From assembly GCF_024763615.1 (NCBI RefSeq), contig NC_077224.1, forward strand, positions 3,472,001-3,536,000: DNA of 64,000 bases. The letters are read 5' to 3'. The notes beneath the pieces were generated by a model, which worked only from the letters and a program-made list of their open reading frames with translations, was not told the origin of the DNA and did no database searches. The number at the start of each line of letters is the position of its first letter. Position 1 is the stretch's first letter. Shown here in pieces: positions 55,306 through 64,000 of the stretch. This stretch comes from Phlebotomus papatasi. Taxonomy: Eukaryota; Arthropoda; Insecta; Diptera; Psychodidae. Position numbers and translations under genes: made by a program.

Positions 55306-56961
55306 TGTTACGGATTGTAACGAAGCACCCTGGCGGACTTACAACCTTTATTTGGACTCGATTCCGATGAGGAAATAAAAAAAACACAGAGAGAATTACC
55401 ACATTAGAATAGAATTTTTAATTCCATACTCAATTCAGGATGACAATGTAAGTGGGGGATTTAGGGCGTTCTGTGCGATTCCTTCGCCTTGATCTTCGTC
55501 TCCTTTTCCTCCTCCTTTTTCTCAATTTCCCTTGTCCGTGCTGAGGGGAAGTTTCTGGGACCAGCACCGTCGGGGAATACTGCAGAGGCAGGCTATTATA
55601 AGTGGCTCCGCCAAGAGTGACCACCCTGCGGGACTCCAACACCCGCCGGATGTCCCCAGCCGAGGGGGGGTGTGACGAAGAACGGCACTCGACCACGGAG
55701 TGGGAGACGCTGGTTTGACGTCGGGTACGCCGGCGGCGATTCCGGAGTTTCCCCGCGCGAGTCAGGGTGCCTGCGTTCCGGGGAGGTGTCGACGAAAAGG
55801 GCTGATGGGACCCCGATAGTTCGTCGGCTCGCCACCCGTAGAGGAATTTCGCGAGGTGGCCCCTGAATGGGCAAGGCAAACTCCGTCCACTCAACCAGAC
55901 GATAAGGTCTCTCTTGAGCTAATTTCTCACTGACGTCTCGTGCACCCACGGATACCCCAAGAATCTCTCCCTCCCCTTCCACTGATGAAACACTTTCTGT
56001 CTGGAACTCCCCAGAATTCCCGCTGTGCTTCTGCCGGTCACTCCCTGGGGAAGATGAGGCAAACTCTTCACTTTTTCCTCGGTATTCTTCGGCCTGTTCT
56101 TCCTCCGGCTTTGCCTCAGACGAGGGTAAAGATGAGGGGCTCTGCTCTACGAGTTTCGGTGAAGACTCCTTATAGCACGACGGGGTACTCAGAGGGGAGT
56201 TACTCAACTCTAACACTTCTGGACTCTTTGGGGGTTCCCTGGGAGTTTCTAACCTCACGGGAGAAGGAAAGGTTATGGACAGATCCGGGGTTGTCAAAAG
56301 CAGCTTGCGGCGCTCTTCTTTCGCTCTCTCTCTCGCTCGTGCACGCGAGGGTCTAATTACCACGTGGGGTCTCGAGAACACTCTGCGGGGACTATCCTGG
56401 TGCGAGCCTCTGAGACGTCGGGTGGAATTCCTCTCGGGGCTATCTCTCCTTCTTACCTCCTCTCTTCTCCGATGGTAGAATGGGCTAGGGGATCGGTAGT
56501 CCCTCCTGCGGCGCCTCAGGCGCTCCCTTCGTTCCTCGGACTTGCGACGGAGATGCGTTTGGAGCCGGATCGCCCTCCTTTCCTCCCGAGACAAATGTCT
56601 CATATAGACTACACTACACACGTTCCCAGAACAATAACCACAGGCAGCCTCGTGCTGTGACAGGCGGACTCGCACTGTGATGGGCAGACTCGCACTCGAC
56701 TCCCTTGGGCGACCTCGCACCTTATTCCCACGACGATAGAAGGCGGTCTCGCCTGTTGCGGGTAGATTGCCGACTTTCAGGGGTATGCTTGACCTCCGCA
56801 AGCCGTTGCTTGTCTGACGAGATTCAAAAAGAATCCACCAGATATACCTCAGATTCCCACTGGTCTCGCCCGAAGTATATCCCTAAAAGGTAACCCCATT
56901 TAGATCTCATGGGCCTGCAGGATAATGCAGTTTTTTTTCTCGGGCACTCACCCCCGTCACA
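55306..56961 (-). repeat. 3' LTR (right boundary uncertain)
   Basis: The left edge TGTTACGG is fixed by comparison with 62442 and corresponds to an LTR ending CCGTAACA on the minus strand. The other edge cannot be fixed because the second LTR leaves the window. GTCACA at 56956-56961 would give a TGTGACGG..CCGTAACA inverted pair (7 of 8). Against this, the best polypurine tract is at 57035-57048, which would put the edge near 57028-57034. An AATAAA on the minus strand (55352-55347) lies about 45 bases from the LTR end and fits a polyadenylation signal. The LTR is at least 1,559 bases. Confidence 0.8.
55596..56801 (-). CDS. 401-aa Arg/Ser-rich open frame inside the 3' LTR
   Basis: One uninterrupted frame starts with ATG and occupies most of the LTR. 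The N-terminal third has a CGYCSG cysteine pair. Residues about 70-170 are extremely Arg-rich with many R-S-x and S-P-E-R dipeptides, like SR-rich or RNA-binding tails. The middle is Pro/Ser/Glu-rich and acidic. No reverse-transcriptase, envelope or transmembrane feature is visible. In a full-length transcript this copy would lie downstream of pol, where some retroelements place accessory genes. A second, overlapping minus-strand frame of 154 codons (55894-55430) is Arg-rich too. Long GC-rich DNA can hold chance frames, so expression is unproven. Confidence 0.4.
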   Translation of the reverse strand: MRRSSIPLKVGNLPATGETAFYRRGNKVRGRPRESSASLPITVRVRLSQHEAACGYCSGNVCSVVYMRHLSREERRAIRLQTHLRRKSEERRERLRRRRRDYRSPSPFYHRRREEVRRRDSPERNSTRRLRGSHQDSPRRVFSRPHVVIRPSRARARERAKEERRKLLLTTPDLSITFPSPVRLETPREPPKSPEVLELSNSPLSTPSCYKESSPKLVEQSPSSLPSSEAKPEEEQAEEYRGKSEEFASSSPGSDRQKHSGNSGEFQTESVSSVEGEGEILGVSVGARDVSEKLAQERPYRLVEWTEFALPIQGPPREIPLRVASRRTIGVPSALFVDTSPERRHPDSRGETPESPPAYPTSNQRLPLRGRVPFFVTPPLGWGHPAGVGVPQGGHSWRSHL

Positions 56962-57034
56962 TGCCCGGTCAGCAGTCGTTCGTCCTGCTGCAACTCCTGG
57001 TACACTGTCATCCCTGAGAATTCTTGCCAATTAA

Positions 57035-57048
57035 CTCCCTTTTCTTTT
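57035..57048 (-). promoter_or_regulatory. Candidate polypurine tract
   Basis: On the minus strand this reads AAAAGAAAAGGGAG, about 105 bases after the pol stop codon. It is the most purine-pure run between pol and the LTR and would prime plus-strand DNA synthesis. A separate purine run, GAGAAAAAAAAC, lies at 56930-56941. Confidence 0.45.
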
Positions 57049-57151
57049 GAGATACAAAATTTTCCCATCACCTCTAAATGTAAACAAACACTGGCAAATT
57101 GACACCTCGCCAAATTCGCCAACCCAGCTGGACTAGACATGTACTAAAAAT

Positions 57152-60100
57152 TTAGACCACATTATCCATCGCCACTTTCGCGACACTCTCCCCAGGTGAA
57201 TTCTGATCGTCCCGATCAGCGACTACCCCACGATAAGGCGAAAGGCGATCAATGTGGACTACCTTGAACCTGCCCCTCGAGTCCTGGATTCGGAACACCA
57301 CGTCATTCAGCCTGTCCGCAATGGTATAGGGACCCTCCCAATTGCTTTGAAGTTTGGGGCTTTGCCCTCGCTTTCGTTTAGGGTTGTACAGCCACACTTT
57401 GTCTCCGACTTGCAGATTTCGTGGGTTCGCTCTACGGTCATACCGTGTTTTCATGGTCTCGGCGACCTTCTCTAGACGCTTTCCCGCAATTTCGTGGACT
57501 GCATTCAATCTCTCTCGAAGATCTTCCACATACGGCACTGGCTCATTTGAGTCTCGCGGACGTCCGTACTTGAGGTCCACCGGCAATCGCAATTCTCTCC
57601 CCAGAGTGAGCATGGCAGGGGTGAACCCTGTAGATTCATGCATTGCACTGCGATAAGCCAACTCAAACAATGGAAGATGCCGATCCCAATCTGTCTGGCT
57701 CCGATCAACAAACTTGGAGAGATAATCCAGAATGGTCCGGTTCGCTCTCTCCACCATACCATCCGACTGAGGATGCAAAGGGGTAGTCCGTGTGCGAGCC
57801 ACTCCAAGTATAGACATCATTTCGGTAATTAACTCCGACTCAAAATTCCTCCCCTGGTCAGAATGAATCTCTCGAGGCACCCCGAATCGACTCACCACAT
57901 TGCTCACCAAAGCCTCCGCCACTACTGGTGCAGATTGATCTTCCAGGGGAATTAACTCTGGCCATTTGGTAAAATAGTCCATAATGACTAAGATGTATCG
58001 GTGGCCACGGGGTGTTCTAGGGAGAGGACCTAAGATGTCCATAGCCAACCGCTCCCCAGGTATTCCGGTGACCATGGGATGTAACATGCCTCTTGTTCTA
58101 CGCTGTGGGCCCTTCCTGGCTTCACACACATCACATTCCCTGCAGTACTGTGCCACTAGGGCTCGACTACCTGGAAAATAAAACCTCTCTCGGAATTTCT
58201 CCAGAGTTTTGGTCACTCCAAAGTGACCTCCAGTGGGACTGTCATGGATTTCCCTCAGCACTGTCCTCACCAGAGATGTAGGAAGTACCAGCAGCCTCCG
58301 AGACCGACCTGGGTGGTCATCCTCCCACTCATACCAAAGACAGTTATCCTCCACGACAAGTGAATCAAAAATGCCCCAAAATGACTTCAGAACCTCCGAC
58401 TTGGGAGATACAGCTTCCCAGGGCGGCCTCTGTCCGTCATCTTTCCACCTAAGGACTTCGGATAGAAGGACATCTCTACTTTGCTCTCTACGGACAGTTT
58501 CCACGTCTTCCGCTTCGATGGTGAAAGCCGCCACCACAACCTCCGAGGCTTGTTTTTCATCCACCCTACGACAGTGTGCACAATCGGTTTCGTAGCAAGG
58601 TCGTCGAGACAGAAGGTCGGCATTAGCATGTATCCGTCCTGGTCGGTGTTGAATTGTATAGTTGTATTGTTCTAATCTTTCCAGCCACCGTGCCATCTGC
58701 CCCTCGGGATTCTTAAGACCCAGAATCCATCGCAAGCTAGCATGGTCACTTCTCACCACGAAATGCCGGCCGTATAGCCAATGATGAAAGTGGGTGACCG
58801 CCTTCACGATGGCCAGAAGTTCCCTACGGGTGACGCAGTAGTTTCTCTCCGGTTTGGCCAGAGATTGACTATAGTAGGCAATGACATACTCCACGCCATT
58901 CTGCACCTGCTGTAATACGGCTCCGACTCCAACCGCGCTTGCATCGCAATCAAGAATAAATTGCCCACCTGGACAAGGATATGCGAGAATTGGGCCAGTC
59001 ATCAGGGCATTTTTCAAAATCTCGAACGAGTCCTGACAATCCTGCGTCCACCGGAAAACCACACGCTTCTCAGTGAGGCGATGCAGTGGCTTGGCTTTAT
59101 CGGCAAAAGATGGAACAAATTTGCGATAGTACGAGCAAATTCCAAGGAATTGACGCACTTGTCTTTTAGTAGTGGGGATGGGCCAGGAGGAGATCGCAGA
59201 CAGTTTATCTGGTGATGCGCGGACTCCTTCTTGAGACACTATGTGTCCAAGGAATTCCACTTCCCTCCGGAAGAAGCTACATTTCTTGGGGGAGAGTTTG
59301 AGATTCGCCATCCGCAATCTTTGGAGTACCTGCCGCAATTTTTGGATACCCTCCTTTATGTCCCGACTAAACACAACAATGTCATCCAGGTATATCAGAC
59401 AGGTGTCCCCCTGCAACTCCCGGAAGACTGCCGCCATGAGTCTCTCGAAGGTGGCGGGAGCGTTCGTCAACCCAAAAGGCATCACCTGGAAGTGGTACAG
59501 GCCTCTCCCTGTGGTAAAGGCCGTCTTCTCCTTATCCTTTGCATCCATTTCCACCTGCCAGTATCCACTCTGGAGATCCATGGTTGAGAACCAAGCAGCT
59601 CCCTGGAGGGCATCGAGGGTATCATCAATGCGGGGTAATGGGAAGCTGTCTTTCTTTGTCACATTGTTAAGCTTCCGGTAGTCCACACAAAAGCGCCAGG
59701 CCCCATCCTTCTTCTTAACCAGTACCACGGGTGACGACCAGGGACTACATGAGGGCTCGATCACCTTGTTCTTTTCCATCTCAGCCACTAGTTTATCAAC
59801 CTCTTGTATGCGCGCCGGGGGCAATCTTCGTGCAGGTTGTTTAATAGGGTCCGATTCCCCAGTATCAATCCGGTGTTGAGCCATCTTGGTGCGCCCAAAA
59901 TCTGAGGAATCCCTCGCAAACACCTCAGCGAACTCGTGAAGTAATCCCTGAATCTGACTCCTATCTTCTGCACGCTCCACCTCAGCCCAGCTGTCTTCCA
60001 ACAGGTGTTGCAGATGCTCTGGAACTGAACGTACATGTTTTGGGGATTGCTCCGGCAAATCAGACGGAACACCTTCCTCCAAGACGGCCTCTACCGCGTG

Positions 60101-62422
60101 CAATTGGGCGACTGCTGTCCTGGCTTTTATTTTCATAGGTTCATCAGTCAAGTTTGCTATACGAACTGGGACAATCTCATCGGTTTTTACTACCACCGCT
60201 CGAGCCACCATTACTGGTGGACCCGTTCCTTGCGGAAGCTGGTCCACCAATCCTTCTCCTGGCCCCCCGGCTGCTCTAGCTTTCACTATACTTTCACTGC
60301 GTGGTGGTATCTCGACACTCTCAACCATCCTCAGAGTACTAACAGCTTGCTGAGCCCCCTGATCCCTTAGAGGACTAAGTGTCATATGTCCTTGTCCCAT
60401 GTCCAGTACAGCTCGCCCCCTGTACAGAAGATCCATTCCAATCAGACATTCGTTCATCACATCAGCGACCAGTACTCGCATTTCAGTTTTGAATTCTCCA
60501 ATGCGAAACTGAACGATTCGTTCACCTATGACAGGCAAACGTTCGCCGTCAATCGCCCTCAGCTTCACGGTGGTGGCAAATAACCCCTTTTGGCCTCCAA
60601 GGCGATGGTTAAGAGATCGCCCAATTATAGTACCACTGGCACCTGTATCCACCACCGCCACACAGGGAACGCCATCCAACGAGCACTCCACTTCAACGCC
60701 CTGCACAGGATCCAAGCGGTAGAAGGGAATATCCACCATAGATGTGACAGTCGCCACTCGACTTGTCACTTGGGTATCCACTGCAACTTGAGTTATTGTG
60801 GCCAGGCGACTTTTCACCGCTGCATCATCCTGTGTTTTCGCTTCCTGCTGTTTATTGTCCTCCCCAGGCTGCTCGGAGGATTCTTCCTTTGTCTTCTTAT
60901 CCTCTTTAGGATTCTTTCGCACCCAGTCCTTTTTCTTAAACCATCTTCGTTTTGCTTGTTGGTCTTTTTCAGAGTTCTCAGACTTTCCCACTTGTGCGTT
61001 AAATAACTCATCCGAGAGCTCCTCTTCCTCTGGATACTCTAAATCCAGAGCCCGTGCAGTAGGTCTGGAAGAGCGGGCGGCTCGCCGGCTAGCTTCATTC
61101 TCCATGGCAGCCACCAAGGCAGCTTCCAAAGTCTGTGGGTGGATCATACGCGTCCAGCACTGGACATCAAAATCCGCAATGCCGTCCAGGAACTGTTGGG
61201 TGGCAATTCTATCCTGTGCCATGGGCGGGCAGTCTGGGTATGCCCGTTGTGCCAGTCGTCTAACCTCACAAGCAAAAGTCGAGAGTTCTTCTCGGGGTTT
61301 CTGTCGCCTGGCTTTTAGTTCCACATTTGCCAGGGCTTGCAGGTGAGTGCGACCAAATCGAAGCCTCAAGGCAGCCACCAGGGATTCCCAATTTTGTCTT
61401 AAGTTGTACGGGAGCGCCGCGAGCTCAGTCAAGGCCGCACCGCGCAAGGAAGCCGCCAACATAATACCCCTCTGCGAGTAGCTCCAGCCAGAGGCTGATG
61501 CCACCAATTCGAAATGGATGAGATAATCATCCAGGGGTTGTGTACCATCATAATTATCGACCTTCAGCTTCGCTGACCCCTGCACGGGTATCGCTGCCCG
61601 GGTTACGGGCATCCCTGGGGCAGAGCAGTCCCCGCCAACATTGGCCTCAGGCCGCATCAGACCAATTGGGGAATGAGTGGGCATGCCCAGTCCCCACGGG
61701 CACTGACCAGCAGGCGGAATTGCCCCTCCCTGCGGGTGATCAGGGACTCCATATGTCTTATTCACAATCCGGTGAGCTTCTACGGGGGCTGCTCCTCGAC
61801 TAGTCTGGAGCACTCCCTCGTACTCAGGACGAGGCTGCGGAGTGGAGGTGATGACATTACCCCCGGGGTAGTGAAAAGAATGTCCTCTAGAACCCTGTCG
61901 TTCAAGATATCCTGACAAAGGTGATGGTTCATATGGGAATGACCCGGTAGAGTAGGCCATGTTTGAATTACCCATCGGTGGGGGTATGTTAGGGATTAGA
62001 TTAGCTCCTTGGTGATTCCAACCACCGCACTCCGGACCAATCCAGCCATTCCCGGCCGGCACTGTGACTATCGAGGGAGCAGGAATCGCTGGAGGCGACA
62101 CCTCAGTTGTCTTTATTTTAGGAATAGCTCCCTGTGGGTGTGACATTCCCCCAACGGCTCCCTGTTCATCACGGCCCCCAAGATAGGGCGCCGGACGGGC
62201 GGACTCGCCTCCTTCCGGAGCACCCGGAGGGTCACCGAATAACTGACCCTGATGCAAACGTTCTATTTGTCTGGCTTGCTCAGCTGTAATTTCCCTGAGC
62301 TGCCTAAGTTCCCCCTCTGTAACGCTAATGATAGACGCGGAGAATTCATCCATTCTCCGGAATAGGGTATCCCTCAAATCTGCAAAGTAATCTTCAGTCG
62401 CCATCTCCGGATGCTTTTTCAT
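57152..62422 (-). CDS. gag-pol: Gag-Pol polyprotein, 1756 aa
   Basis: A single frame encodes all enzymes for reverse transcription and integration, with no frameshift between gag and pol. Residues about 1-60 are helical; 60-280 are Pro/Gly-rich; 285-450 resemble a retrotransposon Gag capsid (VDNYDGTQPLDDYL, then RLRFGRTH). A Lys/Glu-rich stretch (480-545) occupies the nucleocapsid position, with no CCHC zinc knuckle. Protease has VDTGAS (Asp592). Reverse transcriptase is about 870-1060, with YLDD at 1011-1014. RNase H has Asp1158 or Asp1160 in LDCDAS. Integrase has a zinc-binding HHCC (His1393, His1400, Cys1430, Cys1433) and the DDE triad Asp1462, Asp1522, Glu1558, with 35 residues between the last two. 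A GPY/F-like module (SNWEGPYTI) is near the C-terminus. The first Met is used; a second Met at residue 7 is also possible. Confidence 0.92.
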   Translation of the reverse strand: MKKHPEMATEDYFADLRDTLFRRMDEFSASIISVTEGELRQLREITAEQARQIERLHQGQLFGDPPGAPEGGESARPAPYLGGRDEQGAVGGMSHPQGAIPKIKTTEVSPPAIPAPSIVTVPAGNGWIGPECGGWNHQGANLIPNIPPPMGNSNMAYSTGSFPYEPSPLSGYLERQGSRGHSFHYPGGNVITSTPQPRPEYEGVLQTSRGAAPVEAHRIVNKTYGVPDHPQGGAIPPAGQCPWGLGMPTHSPIGLMRPEANVGGDCSAPGMPVTRAAIPVQGSAKLKVDNYDGTQPLDDYLIHFELVASASGWSYSQRGIMLAASLRGAALTELAALPYNLRQNWESLVAALRLRFGRTHLQALANVELKARRQKPREELSTFACEVRRLAQRAYPDCPPMAQDRIATQQFLDGIADFDVQCWTRMIHPQTLEAALVAAMENEASRRAARSSRPTARALDLEYPEEEELSDELFNAQVGKSENSEKDQQAKRRWFKKKDWVRKNPKEDKKTKEESSEQPGEDNKQQEAKTQDDAAVKSRLATITQVAVDTQVTSRVATVTSMVDIPFYRLDPVQGVEVECSLDGVPCVAVVDTGASGTIIGRSLNHRLGGQKGLFATTVKLRAIDGERLPVIGERIVQFRIGEFKTEMRVLVADVMNECLIGMDLLYRGRAVLDMGQGHMTLSPLRDQGAQQAVSTLRMVESVEIPPRSESIVKARAAGGPGEGLVDQLPQGTGPPVMVARAVVVKTDEIVPVRIANLTDEPMKIKARTAVAQLHAVEAVLEEGVPSDLPEQSPKHVRSVPEHLQHLLEDSWAEVERAEDRSQIQGLLHEFAEVFARDSSDFGRTKMAQHRIDTGESDPIKQPARRLPPARIQEVDKLVAEMEKNKVIEPSCSPWSSPVVLVKKKDGAWRFCVDYRKLNNVTKKDSFPLPRIDDTLDALQGAAWFSTMDLQSGYWQVEMDAKDKEKTAFTTGRGLYHFQVMPFGLTNAPATFERLMAAVFRELQGDTCLIYLDDIVVFSRDIKEGIQKLRQVLQRLRMANLKLSPKKCSFFRREVEFLGHIVSQEGVRASPDKLSAISSWPIPTTKRQVRQFLGICSYYRKFVPSFADKAKPLHRLTEKRVVFRWTQDCQDSFEILKNALMTGPILAYPCPGGQFILDCDASAVGVGAVLQQVQNGVEYVIAYYSQSLAKPERNYCVTRRELLAIVKAVTHFHHWLYGRHFVVRSDHASLRWILGLKNPEGQMARWLERLEQYNYTIQHRPGRIHANADLLSRRPCYETDCAHCRRVDEKQASEVVVAAFTIEAEDVETVRREQSRDVLLSEVLRWKDDGQRPPWEAVSPKSEVLKSFWGIFDSLVVEDNCLWYEWEDDHPGRSRRLLVLPTSLVRTVLREIHDSPTGGHFGVTKTLEKFRERFYFPGSRALVAQYCRECDVCEARKGPQRRTRGMLHPMVTGIPGERLAMDILGPLPRTPRGHRYILVIMDYFTKWPELIPLEDQSAPVVAEALVSNVVSRFGVPREIHSDQGRNFESELITEMMSILGVARTRTTPLHPQSDGMVERANRTILDYLSKFVDRSQTDWDRHLPLFELAYRSAMHESTGFTPAMLTLGRELRLPVDLKYGRPRDSNEPVPYVEDLRERLNAVHEIAGKRLEKVAETMKTRYDRRANPRNLQVGDKVWLYNPKRKRGQSPKLQSNWEGPYTIADRLNDVVFRIQDSRGRFKVVHIDRLSPYRGVVADRDDQNSPGESVAKVAMDNVV

Positions 62423-62438
62423 CCTGCCGGCTGCGCCA
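62421..62438 (-). promoter_or_regulatory. Primer-binding site
   Basis: Three bases (AAT) after the LTR end CCGTAACA, the minus strand reads TGGCGCAGCCGGCAGGAT. TGG at the start pairs with a tRNA 3' CCA. The sequence differs at two positions from the TGGCGCAGTCGGTAGG type that, from memory, belongs to the tRNA-Ser-primed 17.6/297 elements. The tRNA identity is therefore an inference. The gag-pol ATG (62422-62420) overlaps its last bases. Confidence 0.75.
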
Positions 62439-62441
62439 ATT

Positions 62442-64000
62442 TGTTACGGATTGTAACGAAGCACCCTGGCGGACTTACAACCTTTATTTGGACTCGATTC
62501 CGATGAGGAAATAAAAAAAACACAGAGAGAATTACCACATTAGAATAGAATTTTTAATTCCATACTCAATTCAGGATGACAATGTAAGTGGGGGATTTAG
62601 GGCGTTCTGTGCGATTCCTTCGCCTTGATCTTCGTCTCCTTTTCCTCCTCCTTTTTCTCAATTTCCCTTGTCCGTGCTGAGGGGAAGTTTCTGGGACCAG
62701 CACCGTCGGGGAATACTGCAGAGGCAGGCTATTATAAGTGGCTCCGCCAAGAGTGACCACCCTGCGGGACTCCAACACCCGCCGGATGTCCCCAGCCGAG
62801 GGGGGGTGTGACGAAGAACGGCACTCGACCACGGAGTGGGAGACGCTGGTTTGACGTCGGGTACGCCGGCGGCGATTCCGGAGTTTCCCCGCGCGAGTCA
62901 GGGTGCCTGCGTTCCGGGGAGGTGTCGACGAAAAGGGCTGATGGGACCCCGATAGTTCGTCGGCTCGCCACCCGTAGAGGAATTTCGCGAGGTGGCCCCT
63001 GAATGGGCAAGGCAAACTCCGTCCACTCAACCAGACGATAAGGTCTCTCTTGAGCTAATTTCTCACTGACGTCTCGTGCACCCACGGATACCCCAAGAAT
63101 CTCTCCCTCCCCTTCCACTGATGAAACACTTTCTGTCTGGAACTCCCCAGAATTCCCGCTGTGCTTCTGCCGGTCACTCCCTGGGGAAGATGAGGCAAAC
63201 TCTTCACTTTTTCCTCGGTATTCTTCGGCCTGTTCTTCCTCCGGCTTTGCCTCAGACGAGGGTAAAGATGAGGGGCTCTGCTCTACGAGTTTCGGTGAAG
63301 ACTCCTTATAGCACGACGGGGTACTCAGAGGGGAGTTACTCAACTCTAACACTTCTGGACTCTTTGGGGGTTCCCTGGGAGTTTCTAACCTCACGGGAGA
63401 AGGAAAGGTTATGGACAGATCCGGGGTTGTCAAAAGCAGCTTGCGGCGCTCTTCTTTCGCTCTCTCTCTCGCTCGTGCACGCGAGGGTCTAATTACCACG
63501 TGGGGTCTCGAGAACACTCTGCGGGGACTATCCTGGTGCGAGCCTCTGAGACGTCGGGTGGAATTCCTCTCGGGGCTATCTCTCCTTCTTACCTCCTCTC
63601 TTCTCCGATGGTAGAATGGGCTAGGGGATCGGTAGTCCCTCCTGCGGCGCCTCAGGCGCTCCCTTCGTTCCTCGGACTTGCGACGGAGATGCGTTTGGAG
63701 CCGGATCGCCCTCCTTTCCTCCCGAGACAAATGTCTCATATAGACTACACTACACACGTTCCCAGAACAATAACCACAGGCAGCCTCGTGCTGTGACAGG
63801 CGGACTCGCACTGTGATGGGCAGACTCGCACTCGACTCCCTTGGGCGACCTCGCACCTTATTCCCACGACGATAGAAGGCGGTCTCGCCTGTTGCGGGTA
63901 GATTGCCGACTTTCAGGGGTATGCTTGACCTCCGCAAGCCGTTGCTTGTCTGACGAGATTCAAAAAGAATCCACCAGATATACCTCAGATTCCCACTGGT
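62442..64000 (-). repeat. 5' LTR (partial, cut by window end)
   Basis: Identical as far as I can see to 55306-56864. It should hold the promoter; a TATAATAG on the minus strand near 62736 is one weak candidate. AATAAA lies at 62488-62483. The upstream part of the LTR continues beyond the window. Confidence 0.88.
62732..63937 (-). CDS. 401-aa Arg/Ser-rich open frame inside the 5' LTR
   Basis: Second copy of the frame at 55596-56801, with the same 401-residue translation. It ends about 310 bases before the gag-pol start. If transcription begins upstream of 63937 it would be the first frame of the mRNA; if it begins near the TATA-like motif at 62736 it would lie in U3 and be transcribed only from the other LTR. 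See the 3' copy for content. Confidence 0.4.
   Translation of the reverse strand: MRRSSIPLKVGNLPATGETAFYRRGNKVRGRPRESSASLPITVRVRLSQHEAACGYCSGNVCSVVYMRHLSREERRAIRLQTHLRRKSEERRERLRRRRRDYRSPSPFYHRRREEVRRRDSPERNSTRRLRGSHQDSPRRVFSRPHVVIRPSRARARERAKEERRKLLLTTPDLSITFPSPVRLETPREPPKSPEVLELSNSPLSTPSCYKESSPKLVEQSPSSLPSSEAKPEEEQAEEYRGKSEEFASSSPGSDRQKHSGNSGEFQTESVSSVEGEGEILGVSVGARDVSEKLAQERPYRLVEWTEFALPIQGPPREIPLRVASRRTIGVPSALFVDTSPERRHPDSRGETPESPPAYPTSNQRLPLRGRVPFFVTPPLGWGHPAGVGVPQGGHSWRSHL

Larger units (their letters stand above)
55306..64000 (-). mobile_element. Ty3/gypsy LTR retrotransposon, minus strand, incomplete at window end
   Basis: Two direct repeats 7,136 bases apart (55306 onward and 62442 onward) enclose a single gag-pol frame. 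Over 1,559 comparable bases I see no difference between the repeats, which implies recent insertion. GC content is well above the flanking DNA. Pol order is protease, reverse transcriptase, RNase H, integrase, the Ty3/gypsy order. There is no chromodomain and no env downstream of pol. Every catalytic motif I can check is intact, so the copy could be active. The outer part of the 5' LTR and any target duplication lie outside the window. Confidence 0.9.

Noticed and set aside
55430..55894. 154-codon Arg-rich minus-strand frame in the LTR
   Set aside because: It overlaps the 401-codon frame in another phase; two frames over one GC-rich stretch cannot both be assumed real, and the longer was kept. 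The same holds for its copy at 62566-63030.

Overview
This window looks like AT-rich, gene-poor DNA from an insect, probably a dipteran. I infer this from minimal GT-AG introns, dense miniature transposons with TA target sites, tRNA-derived SINE heads, mariner and LINE relics, and a young Ty3/gypsy element whose primer-binding site resembles the serine-tRNA type of Drosophila 17.6/297. I cannot name the species. There are no bacterial operons, rRNA, CRISPR or recognisable housekeeping genes. Almost every annotated feature is a repeat.

1-5.8 kb: a small cluster of genes for short secreted peptides. I see a 3' remnant at the window edge, an intact two-exon gene (914-1108), an exact inverted copy (4376-4182, minus) and a diverged relative (5549-5732). 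Each complete gene has a 46-nt first exon encoding most of a signal peptide and a phase-1 intron, followed by a short basic, aromatic or proline-bearing mature peptide. The inverted copy lies inside a 2.7-kb TA-flanked transposon-like element, so the gene may have been captured.

5.8-55 kb: ordinary intergenic or intronic sequence carrying at least a dozen MITE-like families. Many have TA target duplications and termini beginning GGG or AGGG; others begin CACTGAGA, CACARTAA or CAGTAGAG. Nesting is common. Notable items are a 2.4-kb TTA-flanked PIF/Harbinger-like element with two 0.8-kb inverted arms that carry an open frame (13.6-16.1 kb), a 224-bp SINE with a 14-bp target duplication (19.9 kb), a dead mariner transposase (24.9 kb), three decayed LINE ORF2 tails (32.4-34.6 kb), a 12-bp minisatellite split by a hAT-like MITE (44.1-44.9 kb), and a palindromic minisatellite split by another MITE (54.0-55.1 kb).

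55.3-64 kb: a Ty3/gypsy LTR retrotransposon on the minus strand, cut by the window end. Over the 1,559 bases that can be compared, I see no difference between its LTRs. Its single 1756-codon gag-pol frame keeps protease, reverse transcriptase, RNase H and integrase catalytic motifs. It is unusual in three ways: Gag has no visible zinc knuckle, the gag-pol start codon touches the primer-binding site, and each long LTR contains a 401-codon Arg/Ser-rich open frame. It sits inside a MITE that itself sits inside another MITE.
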